Positions 8,375-16,319 of a stretch of DNA of 64,000 nt are shown piece by piece. This DNA comes from JAVDCA01 sp035293985 (GTDB taxonomy: Bacteria; Pseudomonadota; Alphaproteobacteria; Rhizobiales; Xanthobacteraceae). The notes under the pieces are model-generated. The model was not told the origin of the DNA and searched no databases. It saw only the letters and a program-made list of their open reading frames with translations. The stretch lies in the NCBI GenBank assembly GCA_035293985.1, contig DATGLS010000048.1, forward strand, positions 186,001 to 250,000. The letters are read 5' to 3'. Each line of letters starts with the position of its first letter. The first letter of the stretch is position 1. The position numbers and the translations under genes were made by a program.

Positions 8375-9252
8375 GGCTAATCTCCCCTGTCACCCACGCT
8401 TGCGCCCTGCCACAGCAATTTCACGACACCCTAAGTTTTTCATTTGATTGTTTGTGAGTAGAGCGAAACGTCCGTTACCAATGTGGCGAGAATTGGAATG
8501 TAGAGACAATGGTTTGTCGGGCGCCCGACCGAGGAACTTGACGGTGAGCAAGTATCGCCGTGTTTCGCTAGATTGAAATGTGCCCTGAAATGACGCATCG
8601 AACGCGCGTTTGCACGTCCCGTAATACCTATCTCGGTGTCATGGTGCCAATGCTCGTGATCGTCGCTTGAAAGCGCAACGCTCCGACATCTACATCTGAT
8701 CCATGGCCAGCCGACCTTGCCGACCCGACCCGGACACGACAGCGCTGTGGCGGGTGCTCTTTCCAGGCACGCCATTCCCGGCGTGCGGAACCGAGGAGCC
8801 GCCAAGCCGCCTGCACGACACGACGCCCGCTCCGCGCTCTGGGACAGGAGCCCGCGTCCCGACCGGCGCATCGGTACGATCGCTGTGGATGGAGCGAATT
8901 GTCCTGCGCTGGCGGCGAACGAGATAACGCGTCGAGACCTACGGCGCCGTCGGGCACGATCGGGAATTGAATCCCTGGGCTCTCGACCAGGACGTACGTG
9001 CCCGTTTCCTGCCACGAGACTTGCCCGTCGAAGACATATCCCGGCATCGGATTGTGGACGACGAACTCAGGTCCATAACCCAAGAGCTGCTGGTGAGGCA
9101 GCGTCTCGAGCAAAACCATTCGGCGTGGCGCGATCCGTTTTGCCCATCCGCGCTTTTCCGCGCGTGACCCGATGCATGGTCCCGGATGGCGCCGCCACGC
9201 CATCCGGGCCACGCCGGGTCGGCGTCGTCGGCGCGCGGCGCCGACAACGCGG
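8375..9252. other. Long stretch without a confident gene; possible gene remnant
   Basis: The first 260 bases are clearly less GC-rich than the surroundings and include a perfect 14-bp palindrome (GTCGGGCGCCCGAC, 8516-8529). On the minus strand a frame from ATG 9119 reads about 65 residues of normal-looking protein (LPHQQLLGYGPEFVVHNP, then GYVFDGQVSWQETGTYVLVE) before turning into Arg/Ser-rich shadow-like sequence toward 8628; this may be a gene fragment. No other supported gene or RNA. Confidence 0.4.
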
Positions 9253-9495
9253 TTACCGGATGCAGATCCGCGTGCCGTTGGGCCCAGGAACGGACGGATG
9301 ACCGGTATGTCGGATGCACCAGCCTTCGTTCTGGCCGCCCCAGATACATCGGCCCGTGATGCTGCTGCGATGGCCGTTCGCACCACAGCCGCCCAACGCG
9401 AACGCCGGTGTGACGGATGACAGGACGACGGAAAGAATGCCGAGCCCGGCGGCGGCGCCGAACGCCGACAAACGGGGGACGCGTAGAACTTTCAT
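9253..9495 (-). CDS. Small secreted cysteine-containing protein (80 aa)
   Basis: Start at 9495 is set by AGAAGGAGAAATCGTC directly upstream. Signal peptide about 1-33 (KVLRVPR, hydrophobic AAGLGILSVVLSSVTPAFA). The mature protein of about 47 residues is Gly/Arg/His rich with four cysteines (GGCGANGH, GRCIWGG, EGWCIRH, TRICIR). Small exported proteins of this kind are common in Hyphomicrobiales. Function unknown. Confidence 0.72.
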   Translation of the reverse strand: MKVLRVPRLSAFGAAAGLGILSVVLSSVTPAFALGGCGANGHRSSITGRCIWGGQNEGWCIRHTGHPSVPGPNGTRICIR

Positions 9496-9580
9496 GACGA
9501 TTTCTCCTTCTGACGACGCCGCGGGGTCAACTGCCTCGATGCGTAGGTCACGGAACCTAGGGAGGTCGTCGACGCCATGA

Positions 9581-9600
9581 CAGAACAATCAGCCGTTCTG
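9581..9600. promoter_or_regulatory. Inverted repeat upstream of the small secreted protein gene
   Basis: CAGAAC-N8-GTTCTG, a perfect 6-bp dyad 86 bases upstream of the start at 9495. It could be an operator or belong to the upstream end of the neighbouring gene. No regulator is indicated. Confidence 0.35.
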
Positions 9601-9665
9601 TGACGGCGGTCACATCAAGACGTGGTCACGCTAGCGGCGTAGCCCGGATCGAGCGGACCCAAGCG

Positions 9666-10253
9666 CTAGGCGCGCTTGTCCGCACGCGCGAGCGCGCGTC
9701 GCCCTTCGTCGGTCAGCCGCCACGCCGCCTTGCCCTTCTGGCCTTTGCCGCGCGACAAAAGGCGCATGCGCCCCAGGACGTCGAGCGTGAAGCTGTTGAC
9801 GATGGCGAGCGCATCCGGCGAGCCGCTCACCACCGCCCGCAGCGCCGAAAGCTGGTAGGCGCCGAGGATCGGGGGCTCGTGCGGGAGCTCGGCGGCGCGC
9901 TGCTTTTGCGCCAGCACGGCGATCTCGCTGTCGGCGCGCTCGACCCGCGCCGGCTCGGGCGGCGGCGACGCGGGCCTCGATCGCTTTTTGACGCGCTTCT
10001 CGCGCAGGCCATAAAGCCGCCGGTCCAAGCTGCGCGCCGCGAACTCGAGCACGGCGTTGATCTGCACGCGCGTGATGGCGAGCTGCGCGATGATGTCGTC
10101 GATGCTCGCGCCGGCCGCGAGGTTCTCGAACACGGCCGATACCGGCAGCCGCGTGTTGCGAAAGACCCACGCGCCATCGAGCCGGCCGGGGACGCTTTCC
10201 ACGGCGCGACATTGCGACCAATCGAGCGCGGCGATCTTTTTTCGCCCTTTCAT
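9666..10253 (-). CDS. DUF433 domain protein with C-terminal extension
   Basis: 195 residues from ATG 10253. Residues about 8-70 are a DUF433 domain (ESVPGRLDGAWVFRNTRLPV, AAGASIDDIIAQLAITRVQI), a helical fold often used as the antitoxin of PIN-like (DUF5615) toxins. A basic linker follows (EKRVKKRSRPASPPP), then a C-terminal helical region (AYQLSALRAVVSGSPDALAI, RMRLLSRGKGQKGKAAWRLT, DEGRRALARA) that looks like a winged-helix DNA-binding fold. Stand-alone DUF433 antitoxins are only about 75-100 residues, and no DUF5615/PIN gene lies next door, so this may be a regulator and not half of a toxin-antitoxin pair. Confidence 0.7.
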   Translation of the reverse strand: MKGRKKIAALDWSQCRAVESVPGRLDGAWVFRNTRLPVSAVFENLAAGASIDDIIAQLAITRVQINAVLEFAARSLDRRLYGLREKRVKKRSRPASPPPEPARVERADSEIAVLAQKQRAAELPHEPPILGAYQLSALRAVVSGSPDALAIVNSFTLDVLGRMRLLSRGKGQKGKAAWRLTDEGRRALARADKRA

Positions 10254-10497
10254 GGCAAGCACTACAGCGGCCAAAATTGCGCGATCTGCGTGCCGCTCGC
10301 CCAGCAAGCGCGGCGGCATGAGCTTCTTTCCACTCAGCAGGCGTATTCCGACTTTCCTCGACCTCGCTGCTCTGCGCGAATGCAATATCGCACGCGTCGG
10401 CGTGCATCTTCCTTCATCAGCCCCCCTACCTCAACGGGGCCATGCTTCATGCTCGATCGCGTCTCGACCTGTCGCGCCGCCGCAGAAGCGACGCGGC

Positions 10498-11571
10498 TCA
10501 GGCGAGCTCCCGATCGTATCGCGCCTGCATCGAACGCGGCATGTCCGGCACCAGCGGCGGCGCGTCGCTACCGAGCCACTCGGCCGCGCGAGCAAAGAGG
10601 CTGCGCGGCTGGGGCTCGGTGCTCTGCGGCGCGAACGGATCCGTGTAGCATCTCGCCCCGACGGCACGCGCCATATCGGCCACCCGCTCGACCAGCGGCG
10701 GTGCGCCGGCGGTGTAGACCGCGTCGGATGCGGCGAGGCGCGGAAGGTAATCGAGCGGCCAGCCGACACGGATGGCCTGCGAAACGTCCTGCGGCTCCGC
10801 CACGACCGGAATGATGGTGACGCCGGGAAACCGCGCGAGCCGGCACAGGGCGCGCACCATATAAAGTGACTTGAGCGCACGGGCGCCGACGATCAGGACC
10901 AGCGCGCGGTCGCGCCGCTCGGCGAGCGCCGCGTTGGCGATCGACCAGATCGGCGCAAAACCGGTGCCGCTCGCAATGAGAACGAGGCGCCCGCGATGCT
11001 CGGGGCGGAAATAGGCGGTGCCGAGCGGACCGACCAGCTTCACGCGATGGCCGACCGCGATCTCGCGGCCGAGCGCCGGCGAGACCCGGCCGTGCGGGAT
11101 CTGCTTGATGTGGAAGCGCAGGATAGCCGGGTCGTGCGGACCCTCGAGCGGGAACGTCGGGCTGTAATAGCGCGGCGGCAAGCCGCGGAATTGGACCTTG
11201 TAGTGCTGGCCCGCCAGATACTCGGCGCGCTGCGGCATCGCGATGCTCACCTCCATGATGTCGGCCGCGAGGCGCACGAGGGCGGCAACGCGGCCATGCT
11301 CGGTTGCGGTCTCGGGGACGTCGTCGATCTCGATCGCCACGTCCGTCAATACCCGGCACTGGCAGGCGCGCACGACGCCCGGCTCGTCATCGTCGCCGCC
11401 CAGCACGCGTCCGCTCACGAGGTTGACGCGGCAGGCGCCGCAAAATCCGGACCTGCAGTCGTGCGGAATGTCGACGCCGTTGAGCAATGCGGCGTCGAGC
11501 AGCAGATCGCCGCAATTGGCCGAGAACGCCTCGCCGTTGGCGAGCACCTTGCAGATCTTGCGCATTATCAT
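10498..11571 (-). CDS. 2Fe-2S/FAD/NAD(P)H oxidoreductase (reductase partner of the b561-EBDH protein)
   Basis: 357 residues. N-terminal plant-type ferredoxin domain with cluster ligands CRSGFCGAC and a fourth Cys in VRACQCRV (about 38-75); FAD-binding barrel with RYYSPTFPLEG (about 130-140); NAD(P)-binding domain with GPLGTAYFRPE and ASGTGFAPIW (about 180-205) and a C-terminal YTAGAPPLVERV. This is the order of phenol-hydroxylase and dioxygenase reductases. The start ATG at 11571 overlaps the stop of the upstream gene (ATGA), so the two products are made together. It would pass electrons from NAD(P)H to a membrane partner; the upstream b561-EBDH fusion is the obvious candidate. No oxygenase gene is nearby. 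Confidence 0.88.
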   Translation of the reverse strand: MIMRKICKVLANGEAFSANCGDLLLDAALLNGVDIPHDCRSGFCGACRVNLVSGRVLGGDDDEPGVVRACQCRVLTDVAIEIDDVPETATEHGRVAALVRLAADIMEVSIAMPQRAEYLAGQHYKVQFRGLPPRYYSPTFPLEGPHDPAILRFHIKQIPHGRVSPALGREIAVGHRVKLVGPLGTAYFRPEHRGRLVLIASGTGFAPIWSIANAALAERRDRALVLIVGARALKSLYMVRALCRLARFPGVTIIPVVAEPQDVSQAIRVGWPLDYLPRLAASDAVYTAGAPPLVERVADMARAVGARCYTDPFAPQSTEPQPRSLFARAAEWLGSDAPPLVPDMPRSMQARYDRELA

Positions 11572-13811
11572 TCCACCTCGAGCCGAATGGGCCGAACGTG
11601 CCGGGTATGACGGATCTGACTGTGATCGAAGGCCGCCACCCGCATGTAGATCCCGGTCCTGATCGCAACGTCGTATTTGCTGTGGGTATCGAGCCGCCGC
11701 GTGACCTCGAGCGCCCAGCGGCCGGCGGCCCAGCGGGCGGCGCAGCGCACATCGGCGCGATCGCCGGAAAAGCCGCCCGAGATGATGACTCCCGGGATGA
11801 CGGTGCCGACCGGAATGCCGGCGTCGAGCTCGGGCGAATAGGGCACGGCCTCCGCGGGTGTCATGAACCAGCGCGCCTGCTCGCTTTCGCCGTGGTTCGG
11901 ATCGAGGTCGATCGGCCCCATGGCGGCGCGGGTTGACGCCAGATCCCGCGGCAGCCAGCGCGGTGTGACCGGTTGGCCATAGGCGTCGGGCGAGCGTTGC
12001 AGGAAATTGTCCATATAGTTCGCGACGCCCGGATCCGGCGCGAAGCCGCCGTGATATGGCGCGAGCCCGAGGCGCTGCGGCTCGGTCGCGGCGAGCGGCG
12101 GGCCGAAATGATCGTCGTCCATGTATCCGGACGGGGCGGTGCTGGTCGCCTTCCACTCCCACACGTCGGCAAAGACATTTGCATCGGCGTCGTTGGCGAG
12201 CGTGTAGTGCAGCCCCCTGCCCGACAGCGTGCGCGGCTCGTCGGCGAGCGGCCGCGGGCCGGCATGAAAGGTGGCATCGCCGGCGAGAATGTTGCCCGAC
12301 GTCGTCAACAGCACGGCGAACTTGTCCTCGCTATAGGCGTGCTCGTCGCCCGCCTCGTATCCGTCGTGCAGCAGACGCCAGCCGGTCTTGGTCTTGATGA
12401 GCGGGAGCTGCTTCAACGACCGCGTCGGATCATTCCAGGAGAAAAGAAAATAAACCCGCTGGTCGTCGTGAACGGCGCGGATCTCGATCGTCGTCTCGCC
12501 GGTGCCGTCGAAATTGCCACCCTGAACGGTGTCGACATAAAGCGGCGGCGCGGTCCGCCACACCGGATCGGACGTGTCGCCGTCGAGCGCCGGGGCCTCC
12601 GCGGCGGCAATGCGGCGCACATGCAGCGTATCGATATCCTCGCGATCGATCGCGACCAGAAAGAAGGCGCCCGTGATCGCGACCGCGACCGCCACCATCA
12701 AGGGGTTGACCTGCAGCACGGGCCCCGGGCGCCGGGGGCGACCGCTCGCGCCGCCCGCACCGGGATGCGGCGCCTGCGGCGGCCGGAAGGACGCCGGCTG
12801 CGGCGGGCGCGCGTCGGGCTGGCGTGCAGGATGCCGATCATCGCGCGTGACGTTGGCGCAGCCGTTGACGGCGCGCGCGGCCGCGGGCGCCACCGCCGGC
12901 GATGCCGCCCCGCGATCGGCGAGCTGCGCCAGCAGCTCGAGCGGATCGGGCGGCGGCGCCGGCGGCACGAGACGGCCCGGCCGAAAGATGCGCAAGAGTT
13001 GCGGCTTGCCGCCGATCGCCCAGTGCGCCAGCACGTGCAGCGCCGCGTAGGCGAGAATCGCCCACGCACCGAACCAATGCAGCGTGACGATGGTGTTGTC
13101 GGCGGCCAATCCGAAATAGAGCAGGCTTCCGGTCGCGATCTGCATCAACAGGGTGAGGAAGAACGCCCAATAGAGAAGGATGTTGATCGTGCCCCAGCGC
13201 GCCTCCCGCTTGCCGAGCAGCCCCATCATCCGCACGCGATCGAGACGGATGCGGCGGGCGAGGCCGGAGAGCGGCATATAGATGACGTAGCCGAGCGCGA
13301 CCGTCGCGAGCACGAGCGCGGCCCGCATGTGCCCGGTCCACACGGCGGCATGCGGCAGGACCGCATCGAACCAGCTGAGCCAGGCGTGCCCCGGCGTTTC
13401 GGCCGCGATCTCGAGCCCGCTCAGCAGCGCGACCGACAGCGCGGCGACCAAGGACCAGTGGAGGATGACGGTGCCGTAGTCGGTCTTGCGGCTGCGCTGC
13501 AGCCGTCGGCGCGCGCGCAGCGCCCGGCCCACCGTGGCGGGGCCGCGCGCGGGGTTTCGGTCGATCTTTCGCTCGATGTTTCCGTCGGCCTTCCGGTCCG
13601 CATGACTCTCGTCACTGCGCTCCGCATTTCTGTTGGCATATCGGTCGAGCGGATGCGGCGGCCAACGGCGGCGCAGTTCATCTGCTCGCACGCTGCGCGC
13701 CACATCCGCTTCAGCCGCCGGTGGATTTACGCCTGTCGCCACCCAACACCCCCCTCGATTTCCAGCTGCGCTTCCTGAGCGAAGTACGCAGGCAGCCCGG
13801 CAAGCGATCAT
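11568..13811 (-). CDS. Fused cytochrome b561 / ethylbenzene-dehydrogenase-type heme protein
   Basis: 747 residues if read from 13811; the first about 110 are charged and low in complexity, so the real start may be later. Residues about 113-270 hold four membrane helices of a b561/b6-type cytochrome with His positions in TVILHWSL, WTGHMRAAL, VTLHWFG and LHVLAHW. A Pro/Ala-rich linker and one more helix (LMVAVAVAITGAFFLVAI, about 368-385) lead to a C-terminal EBDH heme-binding domain (about 395-745; DPVWRTAPPLYVDTVQGG, VYFLFSWNDPTRS, EDKFAVLL, TPRWLPRD). EBDH gamma-type domains hold a b heme and pass electrons to or from a partner in the periplasm. The coupled reductase (10498-11571) suggests an NAD(P)H-linked membrane chain. 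Substrate and direction of flow are unknown. Confidence 0.82.
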   Translation of the reverse strand: MIACRAACVLRSGSAAGNRGGCWVATGVNPPAAEADVARSVRADELRRRWPPHPLDRYANRNAERSDESHADRKADGNIERKIDRNPARGPATVGRALRARRRLQRSRKTDYGTVILHWSLVAALSVALLSGLEIAAETPGHAWLSWFDAVLPHAAVWTGHMRAALVLATVALGYVIYMPLSGLARRIRLDRVRMMGLLGKREARWGTINILLYWAFFLTLLMQIATGSLLYFGLAADNTIVTLHWFGAWAILAYAALHVLAHWAIGGKPQLLRIFRPGRLVPPAPPPDPLELLAQLADRGAASPAVAPAAARAVNGCANVTRDDRHPARQPDARPPQPASFRPPQAPHPGAGGASGRPRRPGPVLQVNPLMVAVAVAITGAFFLVAIDREDIDTLHVRRIAAAEAPALDGDTSDPVWRTAPPLYVDTVQGGNFDGTGETTIEIRAVHDDQRVYFLFSWNDPTRSLKQLPLIKTKTGWRLLHDGYEAGDEHAYSEDKFAVLLTTSGNILAGDATFHAGPRPLADEPRTLSGRGLHYTLANDADANVFADVWEWKATSTAPSGYMDDDHFGPPLAATEPQRLGLAPYHGGFAPDPGVANYMDNFLQRSPDAYGQPVTPRWLPRDLASTRAAMGPIDLDPNHGESEQARWFMTPAEAVPYSPELDAGIPVGTVIPGVIISGGFSGDRADVRCAARWAAGRWALEVTRRLDTHSKYDVAIRTGIYMRVAAFDHSQIRHTRHVRPIRLEVE

Positions 13812-14543
13812 GATTTTCTCCGCAGAACGCCGTCGCTGCGCTGCCCCCGCCGTACCGCAAGCAACGCGTGGATGCCCGCATTCGCGGGCACGACGCGAAG
13901 AATCATGCAGCCCGCGCTGGGGCGTTCACGTATGGCCGGATTTGATCAATGCCGCGCCTCCCCTACTCGATGACTCCCCGACGCAGTCGCCGCGAACGCG
14001 GCGTCGGAAGGTCGCTAACTTTTTTGTCATCATTCCGGCGAGACCAAGATGAATGCGTCCACAACGGCGGCGCCGAGCGGCCGGATTGATGGCTCATGCC
14101 GTGCGTCACCGACAAAAGCGCAATTCGTGAATAAGCGCGCCAGGATCATACCTTTCATCAAATCGATAATACCGCCTGTCGTCAGCGCATACGTCGGTCC
14201 CACTCTGATTTTTCTTCAAACCATCGATCGACACCCTGCGTACACCCGCGACAACCGATCTCTCCGCATCGTCCCGATCGCGTCGCTCGACACGGCAAAA
14301 GGTAGATGCCTGCCTCAGAGGATCGCCGATCGGCTTCTCCATACCGTGACGACGCGAGATGCGAGTCCACGCATCGTCATGCGAGCTTGCGTCGCGGCAA
14401 GTGCGACCGTTGTCCCGTTCTGCAACACGCTCGATCACACTCTCGTCGAACTTCCGTCCGGATCGCCCACCACTGTTCGCGCAAGCGGGGAGCGCCGACA
14501 TCGACGAGGCGAAATTCATCCGGCGTGTCGGCGAGCGTAAGTA
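13812..14543. other. Intergenic region ahead of the type I secretion genes
   Basis: 732 bases with no supported gene, between divergent units. Frames on both strands (for example 14049-14540 plus) lack a ribosome site and family features. The stretch is less GC-rich than its surroundings. Bases 13866-13894 (CGTGGATGCCCGCATTCGCG and on) are a decayed half of the palindromic repeat found whole at 36883 and 38698. It presumably holds the secretion operon promoter, which I could not place. Confidence 0.45.
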
Positions 14544-16319
14544 ATGTCCGAGGCGAGTACGGCTGCGAGCAGCGACGAGACCGATCCGGTGACGCGCGAG
14601 CTGCGTGCGAGCGCCCGGCGGCTGGCGGGCGTTGCGGCCTTCAGCGGCGTCATCAATCTGCTGACGCTGTCGGGCTCGCTCTACATGCTGCAAGTGTACG
14701 ATCGGGTGATCCCGAGCCGCAGCCTCGCGACCCTGCTCGGCCTCTCCGTGATCGTCATGCTGGCCTACGCGATCCAGGGCTATTTCGACGCGCTGCGCAC
14801 CCGCATGCTTGCGCGCATCGCGACGCTGTTCGACGCCGCGCTGCAGGCGCCGATCCATCTCGCGCTGGCGACGCTGCCGTTGCGCGGCGTCAAGCCGGTT
14901 CTGGCGCACCAGCCGCTGCGCGATCTCGACCAGGTGCGCGCCTTCCTGTCCGGAATCGGGCCAACGGCATTCCTCGACATGCCCTGGATACCGATCTTTC
15001 TCATCGCACTCTTTCTCTTTCACCCCGTGATCGGCCTGACCGCCACGATCGGCGCCGGCGCGATCATCGCGATGACCTTGGTGAGCGAACGGCAGTCGCG
15101 CGGCGCCGCCCAGATCGCAATGGAAGCGAGCGCGCAACGCCAGGTGCTGGCCGACGCCACGCGGCAGAATGCCGAGACCATCCGCGCGCTCGGGATGACG
15201 CGCCGGCTGACCGCACGCTGGCTGCGCGCGAGCGACCGCTTTCTGCAGGAGAATGTCCGCGCCACCGACGTCAACGCCAATCTGGGCGCCGGCGCCAAAA
15301 TGCTGCGCTACGCGCTGCAGTCGGCCATGCTGGGGACCGGCGCCTATCTGGTCGTGGTCGGGCAGGCCTCGGGCGGCGTCATGATCGCCTCCTCGATCAT
15401 GATGGGGCGCGCGCTGGCGCCGATCGAGGTCGCGCTCAGCACGTGGAAGCAGCTGGTCGCCGCGCGGCTCGGCATCGCTCGGCTACGCGACATCCTCAAG
15501 ACGACCGCAGCGGCATCGGCGGTCTCGGTGGTGCTGCCGCGGCCGCACCGCGAGCTCGCGGTCCAGGATCTCACCGTCGTCGCTCCCGGCACCGACCGCA
15601 CCATCGTGACCGAGCTGTCGTTCGGGCTCACCGCCGGCACCGGGTTGGCGCTGCTCGGTGCGAGCGCGTCGGGCAAGACGTCGCTGACCAAGGCGCTGGT
15701 CGGGGTGTGGCCGGCGGCCCGCGGCACGGTGCGCCTCGACGGTGCGGCGCTGCACCAGTGGCACCATGACGATCTCGGGCGCCATATCGGCTACCTGCCG
15801 CAGGACGTCGCCTTGTTCGACGGCACGGTTGCGGAGAACATCGCGCGCTTCGACGATGGGGCCGGATCCGACGCGATCCTCGCTGCGGCGCGGGCGGCCG
15901 GCGCGCACGAGATGATCGTGCGCCTGCCCGACGGATACGCGACGCGAATCGGCGAAGGCGGCATGTCGCTCTCGGCCGGCCAGCGCCAGCGCCTCGGCCT
16001 CGCGCGCGCGGTGTTCGGCAATCCGTTCCTGGTCGTGCTCGACGAGCCCAATGCCAATCTCGACGCCGACGGCGAGAATGCGTTGACGCGCGCGATCGAG
16101 ATCCTGCGACGGCAGGGCTGCATCGTGATCGTCGTATCGCATCGTCCGAGCTCGCTATCGGCGCTGAACATGGCGATGGTGCTGTATGAGGGCCGCATGA
16201 TCGCGTTCGGGCCGCGCGACGAGATCTTCGCGCGGGTCGCCCGGTCAGGACGGCAGGCGTCGGCCGCGATGGTGACGCCGATCAAGGGCGGCCTCGCGCG
16301 CGCCGATGCGGTGCCATGA
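14544..16319 (+). CDS. Type I secretion ABC exporter (PrtD/HasD-type permease-ATPase)
   Basis: 591 residues, normal for PrtD-type exporters without a C39-like N-terminal domain. Membrane domain about 28-310 with the early helix pair SGVINLLTLSGSLYMLQVYD and the conserved FLDMPWIPIFL. ATPase domain: Walker A GASASGKTS (372-380), Q-loop YLPQDVALFDGTV, ABC signature LSAGQRQR (476-483), Walker B FLVVLDE (495-501), switch His in VVSHRPS. It forms the inner-membrane part of a tripartite exporter with the HlyD adaptor next door (ATGA overlap) and an outer-membrane TolC not encoded here. The probable cargo follows at 18709. Confidence 0.95.
   Translation: MSEASTAASSDETDPVTRELRASARRLAGVAAFSGVINLLTLSGSLYMLQVYDRVIPSRSLATLLGLSVIVMLAYAIQGYFDALRTRMLARIATLFDAALQAPIHLALATLPLRGVKPVLAHQPLRDLDQVRAFLSGIGPTAFLDMPWIPIFLIALFLFHPVIGLTATIGAGAIIAMTLVSERQSRGAAQIAMEASAQRQVLADATRQNAETIRALGMTRRLTARWLRASDRFLQENVRATDVNANLGAGAKMLRYALQSAMLGTGAYLVVVGQASGGVMIASSIMMGRALAPIEVALSTWKQLVAARLGIARLRDILKTTAAASAVSVVLPRPHRELAVQDLTVVAPGTDRTIVTELSFGLTAGTGLALLGASASGKTSLTKALVGVWPAARGTVRLDGAALHQWHHDDLGRHIGYLPQDVALFDGTVAENIARFDDGAGSDAILAAARAAGAHEMIVRLPDGYATRIGEGGMSLSAGQRQRLGLARAVFGNPFLVVLDEPNANLDADGENALTRAIEILRRQGCIVIVVSHRPSSLSALNMAMVLYEGRMIAFGPRDEIFARVARSGRQASAAMVTPIKGGLARADAVP

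Noticed and set aside
8534..8565. GGAAC at 8534 as an EcfG promoter
   Set aside because: No CGTT at 16 or 17 bases and no gene follows on that strand.
14049..14540. 163-residue plus-strand ORF before the ABC exporter gene
   Set aside because: No ribosome site, no regular hydrophobic pattern and no family resemblance; ends four bases before the exporter start by chance.
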